Positions 33,101 to 42,286 of a stretch of DNA of 64,000 nucleotides are shown in pieces. Both the position numbers and the translations under genes were made by a program. A model generated the notes under the pieces. That model saw nothing but the letters and a program-made list of their open reading frames with translations, made no database searches and was not told the origin of the DNA. Position 1 is the stretch's first letter. Each line of letters begins with the position of its first letter. The stretch covers positions 62,001 through 126,000 of the forward strand of contig CBFFRP010000134.1 in assembly GCA_965644295.1 (NCBI GenBank), written 5' to 3'. The stretch is from Paraphysomonas bandaiensis. Taxonomy: Eukaryota; Chrysophyceae.

Positions 33101-36100
33101 TTACCTATTGGATGAACATATTAGTGAAGATGCGGCGTCCTGTTATGCTTGCTGGTCCGTCTGGTACGGGAAAAACCCAGATTGTCAATGGTATGTTGGC
33201 AGCCTCTGATCCGACGGAACTTCTTAACTCGACCATTAATTTTAACTTTTATACAACGTCAATGGTTCTTCTCAACACAATGTGCATTCCTTTAGTGAAG
33301 AAAACGGGAACTAATTTTGGCCCGCCCGGCCAGGCTAGAATGGTATATTTCGTGGATGATATCAACCTTCCCGAAGTCGATACCTATGACACCCAGAGTG
33401 CAATTGCCCTTCTCCGTCAGTATATGGAGTATGAACATGTGTACGATTTGGCAAAGCTAAATATGAAGAACATATCTAACACTCAAGTCGTCGCATGTAT
33501 GAACCCAACTGCAGGGTCTTTTGAAATTAACCCGCGGTTGCAGCGTTGGTTTGCAACTTTTGCAATTGGTTTGCCAGAAACTATGTCACTTCACACGATT
33601 TATTTGACTTTCTTAACTGGACATCTTAAAGAATTCTCTGAAGAGATTCAAAACGTTGCCAAAGATCTTGTTCGTGGTGCAGTTTCTTTGCACCGTGAAG
33701 TAATGACCAATTTCAGAAAGACAGCACAAAACTTTCACTATGAGTTTAATATTCGCCATATTTCTAATGTTTTTCAAGGACTTTTGGTATCATCTCCGGA
33801 CCAGTTTACGAACGCAGAGAAGTTTGTTCACCTTTGGCTTCATGAATCTGAGAGAGTATATGGTGACCGTTTGGTGTCTCCTGAAGATCTTATGAAGTAT
33901 AATAATATTGTACAAGCCCAACACAAAAAAATTTTCCCCAGCTATAATGTGTCGCGGTTTTACTCTGGGGAAACTGCTGATCCATTAGTATTTTGTCATT
34001 TTTCGGATAATATCCAGGACAAGAATTACGATATGATTCCTTCAATGACTAGAATGAGTGCTATTTTGGAAGACGCTTTGAGGGAGTACAACGAAGTGAA
34101 TGCCGCTATGGATCTTGTACTCTTCGAAGATGCCATGAAACATGTTGCAAGAATTGTACGTGTAGTAATGAACAGCGGTGGTCATGCCTTACTAGTTGGT
34201 GTGGGAGGTAGTGGTAAGCAGTCGCTTTCACGCCTCTCGGCATTTATTTGTGGCTATACTGTTAAGCAAATTGTCATATCATCTACGTACGGAATCAATG
34301 ATTTAAAAGATGATTTGAAAATGATGTACAATAAAGCAGGCATCAAAGAAGAAGGTGTTATGTTTTTGTTAACGGATTCCCAGATTACAAACGAGCGATT
34401 TCTCATTTTTATCAATGATTTACTTGCGTCTGGTAACATTCCTGATTTATTTGCTCAGGATGAAGTCGACGCAATCATCAATTCCATGACTAGTAAGGTG
34501 AAGGCATTGGGAATGGTGCCGGATCGTACTAATTCTTGGGAGTGCTTTATTAATTTAATCCGTCAAAATTTACATGTTGTGTTAGCATTTTCTCCTGTTG
34601 GTGAGGCCTTCCGTACCCGCGCTCGAAAATTTCCTGCCATTGTTAATTGTACTGTTATTGACTGGTTCCAGCCGTGGCCGTATGAGGCATTGGCAAGTGT
34701 TGGGAAGCGCTTTATGGCCGACGTTGACCTTGGTTCAGAAGCGATTAGGGAATCAATTGAAACCTTCTTGCCCTACTCTTTTACCGAAGTCAACAAAGTT
34801 GCCAATAAGTTCAAAAATGTTGAGAGGCGATATGTATACACTACTCCTAAATCTTTTCTGGAGTTGTTGAAGCTCTACGGTGTGCTCTTAGATCGTAAAC
34901 GCCACGAAGCAGATCAGAGCATTGAGCGATTATCCAATGGACTTCAGAAATTACGAGAAACTGCAGATGCTGTCACACAAATAGAGGCTGATTTAAAAGT
35001 TTCTCTTGAAGAGGCAGATCAGAAAAAGACAGTTGCAGAAGGAATTGCCGAAGTTGTTTCTCGTGAGAAGGCTATTGTTGAAGTGGAAACCGCTAAAGCA
35101 CAGGTACAGGCTGCAGAGGTGGCACAAATTCAGGAGGAGGTGTCAGAGAAACAGCGCTCAACTGAGGAGGACTTGGCTAAGGCTGAGCCCATGGTGGAGG
35201 CTGCCATGGCTGCCTTAAACACTCTGGATAAGAAAGATTTAGGAGAGTGTAAGACTATGTTAAAGCCCCCCGCGGGTGTCGACGACGTGTTCGCTGCGAC
35301 AATGGTTTTGTTAGCGAATGTCCACCCTAATGTTGTTGTTCAAAAGAATGGTAAAGTCAAAGATAAGTCATGGGATGCGTGTAAGAAGCAATTGCTGGGC
35401 TCAATCCCCGATTACATTGATTACCTTAAAGGTATTAAAACTGGAGTTGATACAAATACCATTCCCAAGTTAAACTTTTCTGAGGTAAAGTCTTTATTGG
35501 AGCTGGAGCACTTCAAAGCCGATATAATTACAGGAAAAAACAAAGCTGCCGGCGGCTTATGTTCTTTCGTTATTAACATTGTCATGTATTATGAGGTGGT
35601 TGTTACAGTGGAGCCAAAGCGAAAGGCGTTGGCGGAAGCTAACGAACAGCTTGAAGCCGCGAATAATCAGTTGGCTGAAGTTCAAGAGAAAGTCCGTGGT
35701 CTGGAAGAGAAGCTTGCGAAACTCACCGAAGAGTTTGATGCTGCCAACAAGGAGAAACAAGATGCTATGGACACTGTTGACCGAGGTCAAAAGAAGTTGG
35801 ACTTAGCTCAGCGCTTGACTGGTGCACTGGCTGCAGAGAATGTTAGATGGGCTGAGAATGTTGTGACGATGGAAGCGGACAGACTTCTTCTCACTGGAGA
35901 TGTCTTGCTTGCCTCTGCATTTATTTCGTATGTGGGACCTTTTACCAAACCCTTCCGTGATGTTTTAATGAACGATACTTTTACTCCGTTCTTGCAGTCA
36001 TCATTTTCGAAAGCAGTTGGAGAAGGTGGTGATATCCCCTTGTCACCTGCCCCTGATCCATTGAAAATTCTCACCACTGCAGCTGAGCGTGCTGCGTGGG

Positions 36101-39100
36101 GAGCAGATGGTCTTCCAGCGGATCAAGTTTCCAATGAAAATGGATCCATAGTATGCAACAGTTCGCGGTGGCCTCTTATCATTGATCCTCAACTGCAAGG
36201 TATCAAGTGGCTCCGTCAGAAGGAATCCAACCCGGAACGAAACTTACAGGTTGTGCGTTTAGGTCAGAGTGACATGCAACGGAAGTTGGAACGTGCCCTT
36301 GAGGAAGGCCACACGATATTGATTGAGAATATAGGTGAAAGCATTGATGCAGTTTTGAATCCAGTGATTCAACGCGCTGTAATTAAGCGGGGAAAGAAAA
36401 TGTACATCAAGCTCGGTGATACGGAAGTCGAATTTCATAAAAACTTTAAATTATACTTGCATACAAAGCTGAGCAACCCACATTATCCTCCGGAAATTCA
36501 AGCAGAGACTACGCTAATCAATTTCACTGTGACTGCTGCAGGTTTGGAGGATCAATTGTTGGCACTTGTTGTGCGGAAAGAACGTCTCGACCTTGCAACG
36601 TTATCGGAGGATTTAGTCATGCAACAAAATGATTTTACTATTAAAATGAAAGAACTGGAGGACAACATCCTCTTTAAACTTGCTGCTGCTGAGGGTGATA
36701 TTACAGAAGATGTGGAGCTCATCGAAGGTCTTGAGAAGACGAAAATGATTGCCAACGAAATTGCTGTGAAGCAAGTACAGGCCACAGCAACGCAAGCTAC
36801 CATCAAAATGACCAGTGAGAAGTACAGAGGTGTTGCTAATCGATCTTCTCTTCTGTTCTTCTTGATGAATGATCTTGTGAAAATGCATACCTACTACATC
36901 TATTCTCTTGAAGCGTTTACTAATGTGTTCTACCGGGGTATCGACAAAGTAACTGAACCGAAAAGTAAAAAGGAGGAGAAGAAAGTGGACGAAGATGGTG
37001 AAGAAGTTGCTGCTCCGGCAGGTGAAGAAAAAGAAGAGGAATTAAATGACGAGGAACTAGCCAAGCGCTGTGCAGTTCTTACTGATTCTATCACTTCTAC
37101 AGTATTCAACTATATTCGTCGTGGTCTTTTTGAGATGGACAAGTTAACTGTCGCCACTTTGCTAACCTTGCGCATCGCTGTGAATGATGGAGCTTTATCG
37201 CAAGAGGAGGTTGATTACCTCGTGATGGGTAAAATTAGTCCTGACCCGGGTAATATGGGGCCGTTGCATGAGTGGATGTCGGATATCATCTGGCCTAAGG
37301 TGAAAGCCCTAGAAGGACTAAAGAGATTTGCTGGTCTCGGCGATAACATGCAATCAGATTCCGATGATTGGATGGCATTTTTCGATAGCGAAATGCCTGA
37401 GGTGGCAAAGTTACCCGGAGACTACCAGAAGTCTCTCGATGCTTTTGACCGGCTCATATTGCTAAGAGCAATGCGCCCTGATAGAGTAACAACCGCATTA
37501 AGGTCGTGGATCGAACAAGTGATGGGAAAAGAGTACGTCTTCCAAAAACCATTTGATATGTCGGCGACATACCTTGAAACTTCGAACCAAATTCCGACAT
37601 TTTTTGTTTTGTTCCCTGGAGTAGACCCCACACCGTGGGTGGAAAGTCTCGGAAAGAATTACGGTGTTAATTTCGAAGCTGGCAACTTCAAAAATATTTC
37701 CATGGGACAGGGACAGGAGAAACCTGCTGAAGCTGTTATAGAGGCGTTTGCTAAAAATGGTGGATGGGTGATGCTACAGAATTGCCACCTTATGCAGTCA
37801 TGGGTCCCGAAATTGGAGCGCCTACTTGAGGTTGTTCAGGAGAATGCGCATCCTGATTTTAGATGCTTTTTGTCTGCCGAGCCGCCACCCATTGCTTCTT
37901 GGAAGAATATGCCAGAGTCGTTAATGCAAGGCTCCGTGAAGGTGTCGAATGAAGCTCCGGCTGATATAAAATCTAACATTACAAGAGGGTGGGCCAATTT
38001 CACACATGAGCGTATTGAGAATTGCTCGAAGAAGAATGAATTCAAGGCGTGTCTATTTTCATTGTGTTGGTTCCATTCCATTGTACTGGGAAGACGTCGT
38101 TTTGGGCAGCAGGGATGGTCTAGGAAGTATTCATTCAATACAGGCGATTTGACGATATGTGCAAATGTACTGGAAGCGTATTTGGAGGCCAACCCAGTTA
38201 TTCCGTGGGACGATATTCGCTACATATTTGGTGAAATCATGTATGGTGGACACATTACTGATGCTTGGGATCGCCGTACAAACAATTCCTACTTGAGTGA
38301 GTTGATTAACGATAAACTCTTTTCCGGGTTAGAATTGGGACCTGGGTTCAAGTCTCCTGATCCCACTACGCTCGATTATGAAGGTTACCTGACTTATGTT
38401 GAAGATAATTTACCCGCCGACTCTCCAACTATGTTTGGTTTGCATCCTAATGCTGAGATCGGTTATCTTACCAACTGGACATCCAGTATATTTGATACCA
38501 TTCTCGGGTTAGGAGGATCAGCTGATGTAACGTCGTCTGGTGGAGGTGCTGTCAAAGAATCGATGGAGTATTTCACGAAAACGTTGCCTGAGAATTTCCA
38601 AATGGTCACGATCCAGGAGACTGCAGAACCCTTGCTTGGTGAAGAGTCTGGGCCATTTGTTGTCGTTGCATTGCAAGAGTGTAAGAGAATGAACGTACTT
38701 CTCTCCGAAATTAGACGATCGTTGGTTGAGCTTGACAAGGGAATGAAAGGTCAATTGAACATGTCGCAAGCTATGGAAGACTTAGTGCAGGCCATCAGTA
38801 TTAATCAATGGCCTGGAAGAAATCCTTTTTCACAGTGTGGCTGGGAGAAGAAGGCTTGGCCATCCATGAAAAATTTGATTGCAGAGTTTGCTGATATGCT
38901 TTTGCGAATTGAACAATTGGAATCATGGAGTACAGACTTGATAACGCCTTATTCATTGTGGTTGCCAGGACTTTTCAACCCAACCGCTTATTTAACAGCT
39001 GTTATGCAAGTCACAGCCCGCCGTACACATTCACCTCTAGACCAGATGACGATCGAGACACATGTGTCTACGTATACAAAGCCCTCTGAAGTGGACTACC

Positions 39101-39468
39101 ACCCTGTTGATGGCGCTTTTATTCACGGGTTCTACATTGAAGGTGCCAGGTGGCCTATTGGAGATGAAGCTGGTGATGTAGAAGACGTTTCTGGTACTCC
39201 TACCGCTGGACATTTGGTAGATGGGCGATTGAAAGAGCTCCTTCCAATGATGCCAATTATTTATGTGAAAGCTGTACCTGTACAGCCGTCGTGGGAACCC
39301 TCAGCTGTGGGATATTTACGTCATTTGGATGACATTTATGAATGTCCAGTGTACATCACTTCGTTCCGTGGTCATACATATGTGTTTTTGGCCACTCTTA
39401 AAACTGTCGAACACAAAAATAAATGGGTACTTACTGGAACTGCTATTTTGATGCAGACAGACGGTTAA
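27187..39468 (+). CDS. Outer-arm dynein heavy chain with Kelch, IPT and filamin-type N-terminus (alpha-type), 4093 aa, single exon
   Basis: One uninterrupted 12.3-kb frame. N-terminus: six Kelch blades (residues about 15-345; GYLFGGND, ILYFGGF, LYIFGGYGG, IFVIGGWN, IFVFGGNSG, IILFGGWA). An IPT/TIG domain (about 353-447; IEPQIGPITGQTKCVITGIGF) and a filamin-type Ig repeat (about 450-566; DNQNGTYVVSYVYPEPGEYY, GSPFHVKV) follow. Then the DHC tail and linker. Walker A: AAA1 GPAGTGKT 1376-1383; AAA2 GPPGAGKS 1657-1664; AAA3 GPSGTGKT 1990-1997; AAA4 GVGGSGKQ 2338-2345. The stalk coiled coils and microtubule-binding tip lie about 2560-2890. Kelch plus filamin-type repeat at the N-terminus is known for the Chlamydomonas outer-arm alpha chain, so that role in the flagellar axoneme is likely. 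A Lys/Glu-rich insert (about 3260-3290) lies between AAA5 and AAA6. Length is at the short end for axonemal chains. No intron is evident, unlike neighbours. Confidence 0.93.
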   Translation: MQRPAEMVWSQPRCIGDVPSRRSGHSFSIVGDFGYLFGGNDFRRPPGPNNELYKLDMSGNEFYWSKVESSERCPDPRSHHTATVFLGTKILYFGGFRSSSRRYNDVWILDTTNDEWSQPYAGQTEVKPDGEIMFKRIWPDVPPPRGSHSASLIGSQLYIFGGYGGTGFARKDFNDVVALDFDTWEWHPLECTGEVPEPRSGHQAVSVLDNIFVIGGWNSMEQFKDIYILNTVTNVWSIPQCSNDISVQRWNHSAVSVCAVPNWKIFVFGGNSGDLTESGSNPQGTYRNDMTVFETGSNSWSSPAIVGTPPLERGESPMVYDPKGSRIILFGGWANKWFGDVHVCKVGDVVGPPYSIDSIEPQIGPITGQTKCVITGIGFRSAGTQATVRFACVRGFIEVPAEVKSDTEVVFDTPSFEKYGPVNVECRVAVGGKSLTNSVVAFHYFAVTSCETTVCFGPSLLSGCSAGFSSSFIIQAKDAHSTNRDCGMDVFTVAVTQKVMKKDKEVDVDVDIDINITDNQNGTYVVSYVYPEPGEYYVSVSFDGTFQGKAGPVRGSPFHVKVVEGDEVNNELNGPLMMDHIRKQTKEIKEYASSSLKSLKKTVPKEELDPLIKVKEVLKDTEARKETIDLSLDSNRSALTYFKSCGAQMDKLLDQLENSTSLWADVNKQAPITATQIVPVTKIWSSNIETQIEEYNKDMEEKNKNFKKLDFWNDDISVSNARSAMNNARRQVAKERTQLETKASLCRTFDFPELVKPAATVVEEMETDLVEMDKLWTVTEGLEEFITETRGLLWAEMNIEEIDDAAKQQVKNVKGLHKCTRWSKAFKHADKMCKDFLNTIPLIQLLAAKCMRPRHWVMLQTATKKEFTPPYEDKSLQMGSILSLNLHEFTADVEDICDQALKEAKMEVGLQQLNERWMGIEWLMDTYKDTDVPLLKMGEEDFEALEADQLTVQGMLANRFVKQFFDEVQSWQVHLANISDVFLLLGEIQRTWSYLEPLFIHSDEVKRELPEDAKRFEGIDVNVKMELKKCWEIKNINDSCNQDGLLGRLEGIVEQLDICKKSLADFLDGRRRQFPRYYFTSEADLLDILSNGSTPEKVLKHTAKVYLCTKTLILDKNDKTSEGRPYATAWVSGVGSEEVEFEPRVALDGKVEIYHQTILDAMKVSLFKCMQRSLVRYHEMGRGEWLMHKVDSRITSGQIVPADPAQVTLIVLAVNYVCEVEEAFGDIAKGHQDALSQYSAKQIDQLKELIRLTQTKLSKGDRTRVMVCITMDAHGRDIVLKMIRENVTEISSFQWQSQLKHKYRNPPPNAAFRNRDPTLRGSDGERAEVAICDAILPYDYEYLGNGPRLVITPLTDRIYVTATQALNLKMGCAPAGPAGTGKTETTKDLANGLAKCCYVFNCSPEMDYLGLGNIFKGLASSGSWGCFDEFNRLVPEVLSVCTVQFKAVCDGVKAEAARIVIESDEISLDPTCGAFITMNPGYLGRSELPEGLKALFRPITVMVPDLVLICENMLMAEGFTEGKVLASKFYGLYSLLRELLSKQMHYDWGLRAVKSVLVVAGGFKRMEPDLLEEALLMRALRDFNTPKIVREDEVVFFGLLGDLFPGIDPPRKVDPALEEHVLMACEKLGNHPDDLFRLKVVQLEELLEIRHCVFVMGPPGAGKSQCWRTLGEARTIRGDKTKFVDINPKSVKTEELYGFISMATREWKDGLLSKIMRDLGEIPDDKPKWIILDGDLDANWIESMNSVMDDNKMLTLASNERIPLKPHMRMIFEIRDLRFATPATVSRAGILYISTDDGTQWASLIESWLKKCEAPENRLVQLRSYFDLYIKRTLKWMIKTVAPIVSLQDMNFVQTLLYMLDGTLTEQILNSEANDSVEKAFVFALIWAMGSALTITDDGTDNRKLFSDWWRTEWRQVKIPGQYTVFDYWYDAGSNSFELWSKSPFLSADMMEYSSSTPMSSVTVPTPETCSVTYWMNILVKMRRPVMLAGPSGTGKTQIVNGMLAASDPTELLNSTINFNFYTTSMVLLNTMCIPLVKKTGTNFGPPGQARMVYFVDDINLPEVDTYDTQSAIALLRQYMEYEHVYDLAKLNMKNISNTQVVACMNPTAGSFEINPRLQRWFATFAIGLPETMSLHTIYLTFLTGHLKEFSEEIQNVAKDLVRGAVSLHREVMTNFRKTAQNFHYEFNIRHISNVFQGLLVSSPDQFTNAEKFVHLWLHESERVYGDRLVSPEDLMKYNNIVQAQHKKIFPSYNVSRFYSGETADPLVFCHFSDNIQDKNYDMIPSMTRMSAILEDALREYNEVNAAMDLVLFEDAMKHVARIVRVVMNSGGHALLVGVGGSGKQSLSRLSAFICGYTVKQIVISSTYGINDLKDDLKMMYNKAGIKEEGVMFLLTDSQITNERFLIFINDLLASGNIPDLFAQDEVDAIINSMTSKVKALGMVPDRTNSWECFINLIRQNLHVVLAFSPVGEAFRTRARKFPAIVNCTVIDWFQPWPYEALASVGKRFMADVDLGSEAIRESIETFLPYSFTEVNKVANKFKNVERRYVYTTPKSFLELLKLYGVLLDRKRHEADQSIERLSNGLQKLRETADAVTQIEADLKVSLEEADQKKTVAEGIAEVVSREKAIVEVETAKAQVQAAEVAQIQEEVSEKQRSTEEDLAKAEPMVEAAMAALNTLDKKDLGECKTMLKPPAGVDDVFAATMVLLANVHPNVVVQKNGKVKDKSWDACKKQLLGSIPDYIDYLKGIKTGVDTNTIPKLNFSEVKSLLELEHFKADIITGKNKAAGGLCSFVINIVMYYEVVVTVEPKRKALAEANEQLEAANNQLAEVQEKVRGLEEKLAKLTEEFDAANKEKQDAMDTVDRGQKKLDLAQRLTGALAAENVRWAENVVTMEADRLLLTGDVLLASAFISYVGPFTKPFRDVLMNDTFTPFLQSSFSKAVGEGGDIPLSPAPDPLKILTTAAERAAWGADGLPADQVSNENGSIVCNSSRWPLIIDPQLQGIKWLRQKESNPERNLQVVRLGQSDMQRKLERALEEGHTILIENIGESIDAVLNPVIQRAVIKRGKKMYIKLGDTEVEFHKNFKLYLHTKLSNPHYPPEIQAETTLINFTVTAAGLEDQLLALVVRKERLDLATLSEDLVMQQNDFTIKMKELEDNILFKLAAAEGDITEDVELIEGLEKTKMIANEIAVKQVQATATQATIKMTSEKYRGVANRSSLLFFLMNDLVKMHTYYIYSLEAFTNVFYRGIDKVTEPKSKKEEKKVDEDGEEVAAPAGEEKEEELNDEELAKRCAVLTDSITSTVFNYIRRGLFEMDKLTVATLLTLRIAVNDGALSQEEVDYLVMGKISPDPGNMGPLHEWMSDIIWPKVKALEGLKRFAGLGDNMQSDSDDWMAFFDSEMPEVAKLPGDYQKSLDAFDRLILLRAMRPDRVTTALRSWIEQVMGKEYVFQKPFDMSATYLETSNQIPTFFVLFPGVDPTPWVESLGKNYGVNFEAGNFKNISMGQGQEKPAEAVIEAFAKNGGWVMLQNCHLMQSWVPKLERLLEVVQENAHPDFRCFLSAEPPPIASWKNMPESLMQGSVKVSNEAPADIKSNITRGWANFTHERIENCSKKNEFKACLFSLCWFHSIVLGRRRFGQQGWSRKYSFNTGDLTICANVLEAYLEANPVIPWDDIRYIFGEIMYGGHITDAWDRRTNNSYLSELINDKLFSGLELGPGFKSPDPTTLDYEGYLTYVEDNLPADSPTMFGLHPNAEIGYLTNWTSSIFDTILGLGGSADVTSSGGGAVKESMEYFTKTLPENFQMVTIQETAEPLLGEESGPFVVVALQECKRMNVLLSEIRRSLVELDKGMKGQLNMSQAMEDLVQAISINQWPGRNPFSQCGWEKKAWPSMKNLIAEFADMLLRIEQLESWSTDLITPYSLWLPGLFNPTAYLTAVMQVTARRTHSPLDQMTIETHVSTYTKPSEVDYHPVDGAFIHGFYIEGARWPIGDEAGDVEDVSGTPTAGHLVDGRLKELLPMMPIIYVKAVPVQPSWEPSAVGYLRHLDDIYECPVYITSFRGHTYVFLATLKTVEHKNKWVLTGTAILMQTDG

Positions 39469-39631
39469 CAATGCGCTTTAACAGTGCGATTGTGAAGTAG
39501 AGTTGTAGACACTGAACGTTATTTAAAAGTTCGATAAACACTGAGAATAATAATAATTTGAGTACCGATTATAACTGTTGAATTTTGCTTGTCTGAAAGC
39601 ATTTAAGAGTTGTATTTTATAGTGTTTGAAG

Positions 39632-39746
39632 AAGGGCCTGGATACCATTAATGGTAATGCCATTATAATTGTCGGGACATTTTTAATTAATGTCATTATA
39701 ATTGCCGGGAACCGGACAACCATTAATGGTATCCCATTAATGACCT
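39632..39746 (+). repeat. CATTAATGG dispersed repeat, copy 1
   Basis: Order of words: GGATACCATTAATGGTAATG, CCATTATAATTGTCGGGACA, TTAATGTCATTATAATTGCC, GGGAACCGGACAACCATTAA. It contains a tandem ATGYCATTATAATTGYCGGGA unit between two ACCATTAATGGT palindromes. Copy 2 at 42287-42396 has the same order and strand; a diverged copy is at 19213. Confidence 0.75.
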
Positions 39747-40172
39747 GTACTGCTATATATAGAACTGAGTGTTATTAAGATAATATAGAATATAGGATCT
39801 CCTCTATACTCCGAAGAAACTCTAAACAATATTAGACAAAAATGTTCATGCAACTCCACAGGAACTTTGTGGCAACTTTGTTCACTATCTTCTCAATGCA
39901 TTCTAGAGTTAGAGAATAGTTTCCTGAGCGATATCCATAGCAACGTACCCATATACCCAAAAACTATAAACTAATCATTGAAAATATGAATATTTCATAA
40001 AAACACTATTTTCCCCAAAGTTGAAAGAAGCTAACTAAGCAAAGCAAGTATACTCTGTATATATACCATACCATGGCATATATTAGCAACAACGATGGCA
40101 CTGCAGTTTACTGTCTGAGTCTTCTTCCGAGTAGATTCAGAGAATCCTCTCAGTTCTCTGTATCATATTTCT

Positions 40173-40962
40173 TTGGTGTGCAATGATCGCCTTAAACAAA
40201 GTATACAGCGAGGTTACACGACTTGTGTGAATCATATAGCCAAGAAGGGCGCCACATATTTCTTGGCGAGAGGAACTCGAGAGTATTTCGGGAAACAAAA
40301 GACTTCACGTTGGCGATTTATTGTCTTTTATAAGAATGAAAGTATCTCCTTACTCCAGATTCTAACTCCAGCTAAGTTTTGAAAGCTGAAACAATATTTG
40401 ACTCAACTTGAAAAATTACAGAGTGATACGCTGGCCTTACAAAGAGATGGAACCAATTTGCACCAAGCCCGCCAGAATTTCCAGAGCTGCATCCATACCT
40501 TTCCCCGAATGCAAGCATTGTTTCCAGTGCAAATTTTGAGAAGGAAGTGGCTAAAATTCAAGGGAACGATGAAAGAGAGTTGACAGGCCATGAGAGAAGA
40601 GCAGTTAGACATTTGCAACTGGACTCATCCATGGAGGTTGGTGTACCCGACAGAAATAACGAGAGGACGAGAGTGAAGGAACTCATTTTGCACAACGTGT
40701 TCTGGACAGCGCCGAGGTCACCAAGAGAGCTCGACTTAGTACCCATGAGTCCAACTACCGCTGCTTGCTTCATATTGAAGCACAATCTAATGATGTTGAG
40801 AGACTCTTTAGTCGTGCAAAGTTGATTATGACACATGAGCGTAGAAACATGAATCCATATCGTCTAGAATCGTTGCTATTCCTACGAGCCAATTACATGT
40901 TGTGGGATGTTTATATACCCTCCATGAAGCCCTGCAAGAAGATTCTGATGTGCCAGTAGAGA
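40173..40962 (+). pseudogene. hAT-family transposase relic (C-terminal half), frameshifted
   Basis: Recognisable hAT text is spread over three frames. The frame of 40398 reads YLTQLEKLQSDTLALQRDG. It shifts near 40530 to NFEKEVAKIQGNDEREL, and near 40765 to EAQSNDVERLFSRAKLIMT with MNPYRLESLLFLRANYMLW behind it. The last part is the hAT dimerisation domain pattern 'S...ER.FS.a..i....R..l.....e.L.fL..N..lW'. A stop at 40380 and two frameshifts show it is dead. The 40173-40382 part (TSRWRFIVFYKNESISLLQ) may be the central RNase H-fold region, but this is weak. No terminal inverted repeats or 8-bp target duplication could be assigned by eye. Confidence 0.7.
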
Positions 40963-41037
40963 GCGAGAAGTAGTTAAAATTTGTAGTCTGCTATTTAACT
41001 AAAAATTAGTAATGAAGGGAGCACAACACTATATTGA

Positions 41038-41226
41038 AGGTCTTTTTATTTAGCAATAGGCGTTAAAAACTCGTTCCGATATAGTGGCTAGTTGAATGCT
41101 AGATCTACTAGCTAGACCTCTACCCATAACTAATCAGCACAAATTCTATTATCCTACTATTTAGCGCTACAGAAGCTGCTTGTGCGTCGCCGCAAGCACC
41201 AAGGGGCAACCACTTCCGTTCTTAAA
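41038..41226 (+). mobile_element. L-module arm of the long-inverted-end family
   Basis: TTAGCAATAGGCGTTAAAAAC at the start; TTTAGCGCTACAGAAGCTGC, TTGTGCGTCGCCGCAAGCAC and AAGGGGCAACCACTTCCG later. It corresponds to module L of the arms at 18.5 and 23.1 kb, and is followed directly by the GC-rich relic. This is the same neighbour relation (relic next to module L) as in the 23-25 kb element, with orientation reversed. Confidence 0.7.
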
Positions 41227-41229
41227 GTT

Positions 41230-42280
41230 GTGTGTGAGTTTCGCCCTGCTCGTGTGTCTTAGGACTCACTGGCGCGAGTCGTCCGGGGGTCTCCCCTTGG
41301 GATAAGGTTCCGCCAGGCTCTGAGGTACAGGGTTCTGTATTAAGGTCCTGAGTTTACCGAGCACTAGATGTGTGTGCTGAGAGGTTGACGGCGTGGTGGA
41401 ATGTGGCGGTGTCGCCGTGCACCGTCTGGGCGTTAGGCATAGGTGGAGTTGCCGGAGACGGCGTCGCCGCTGTCTAGGGTCTGATGGTTTCATACGGTCC
41501 GGTGCTATGGTCCTATGCGTATGATTGGTGGGGTTCATATGTGCGGTGGTCGGTGCTCCAGTCTCGGCTCCAGTCTCGATTCGTCACATGCGGCTTTAGC
41601 CATGTCGAGTCCGTGTTTGGTTTTCTCCCGGTTTCTTCCTATGCTGAAGGATTTGTCCCATGTCAGTGCTGCATTGAGTACTCGCTGGCGCAGGTGGGAA
41701 CTCACTTTGTCCTTTGATGGTCCACCATCTGCTTGAGCCAGTTTGTGCGGAAGTAGTGCTCCGCTGTCTTTCCAGTATCCAGGAGCCCGGTCAGGATTGT
41801 GACCGTAGTGTTGGTCTCTGAGGGCTATGTAGGCCTCCAGCGTCCGTTGATTGCGGAGGGATTGGAAATCCGTGAGCAGGGGGGGCTAGTGCGATACGGC
41901 CGTCGTTCCCCAGTTATGCGCCAGTGCCATAAACCCTCGGTAAGTATTCTCTCAATGGCTTGGTCCACTTCTATGTTACAGACAGTGTAATTTTGTTGTC
42001 CGAGTAGTCTATCTACCTCAAGCCAGTCCTCTCCTGCTACTGCGTCGTCAATGTAAATTCCTTTGTCTTCATATATATGTCCATTCAGACTCATCAGAGG
42101 TACGTCGTTCGGGGTGTGATCGTACCCATGCTACTGTCCTTGTACAATCGTTATTTGCTGCGATGCTTTCGAGCAGTACACCTTTGGCACGATGCCCCAG
42201 TGCCCGACGTCTGGTGGAAAGTGCTTCATGTGTGCGAGCACAACACTATCTATTATATGAGTGGTGCTATCTACTTTAAG
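41230..42280 (-). pseudogene. GC-rich transposable-element relic with an RNase H-like trace
   Basis: A roughly 1-kb block clearly richer in G+C than its surroundings. On the minus strand near 42130-42010, with frame changes, it reads TRTVAWVRSHPERR, SEWTYIYEDKGIYIDD and AVAG. 'W..SHPE+R ... W...D.GI..AD..AG' is like the end of type-I RNase H domains of retroelements. Further downstream on the same strand there are basic Pro/Thr-rich stretches (RRRRLRQLHLCL) similar in style to the centre of the 23-25 kb element. Stops and frameshifts break it, so no product is expected. The family assignment is tentative. Confidence 0.45.
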
Positions 42281-42286
42281 TTAGTA

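Noticed and set aside
27187-39468. Many 60-240-aa antisense ORFs across the dynein gene
   Set aside because: They are shadows of a long conserved coding sequence on the plus strand.
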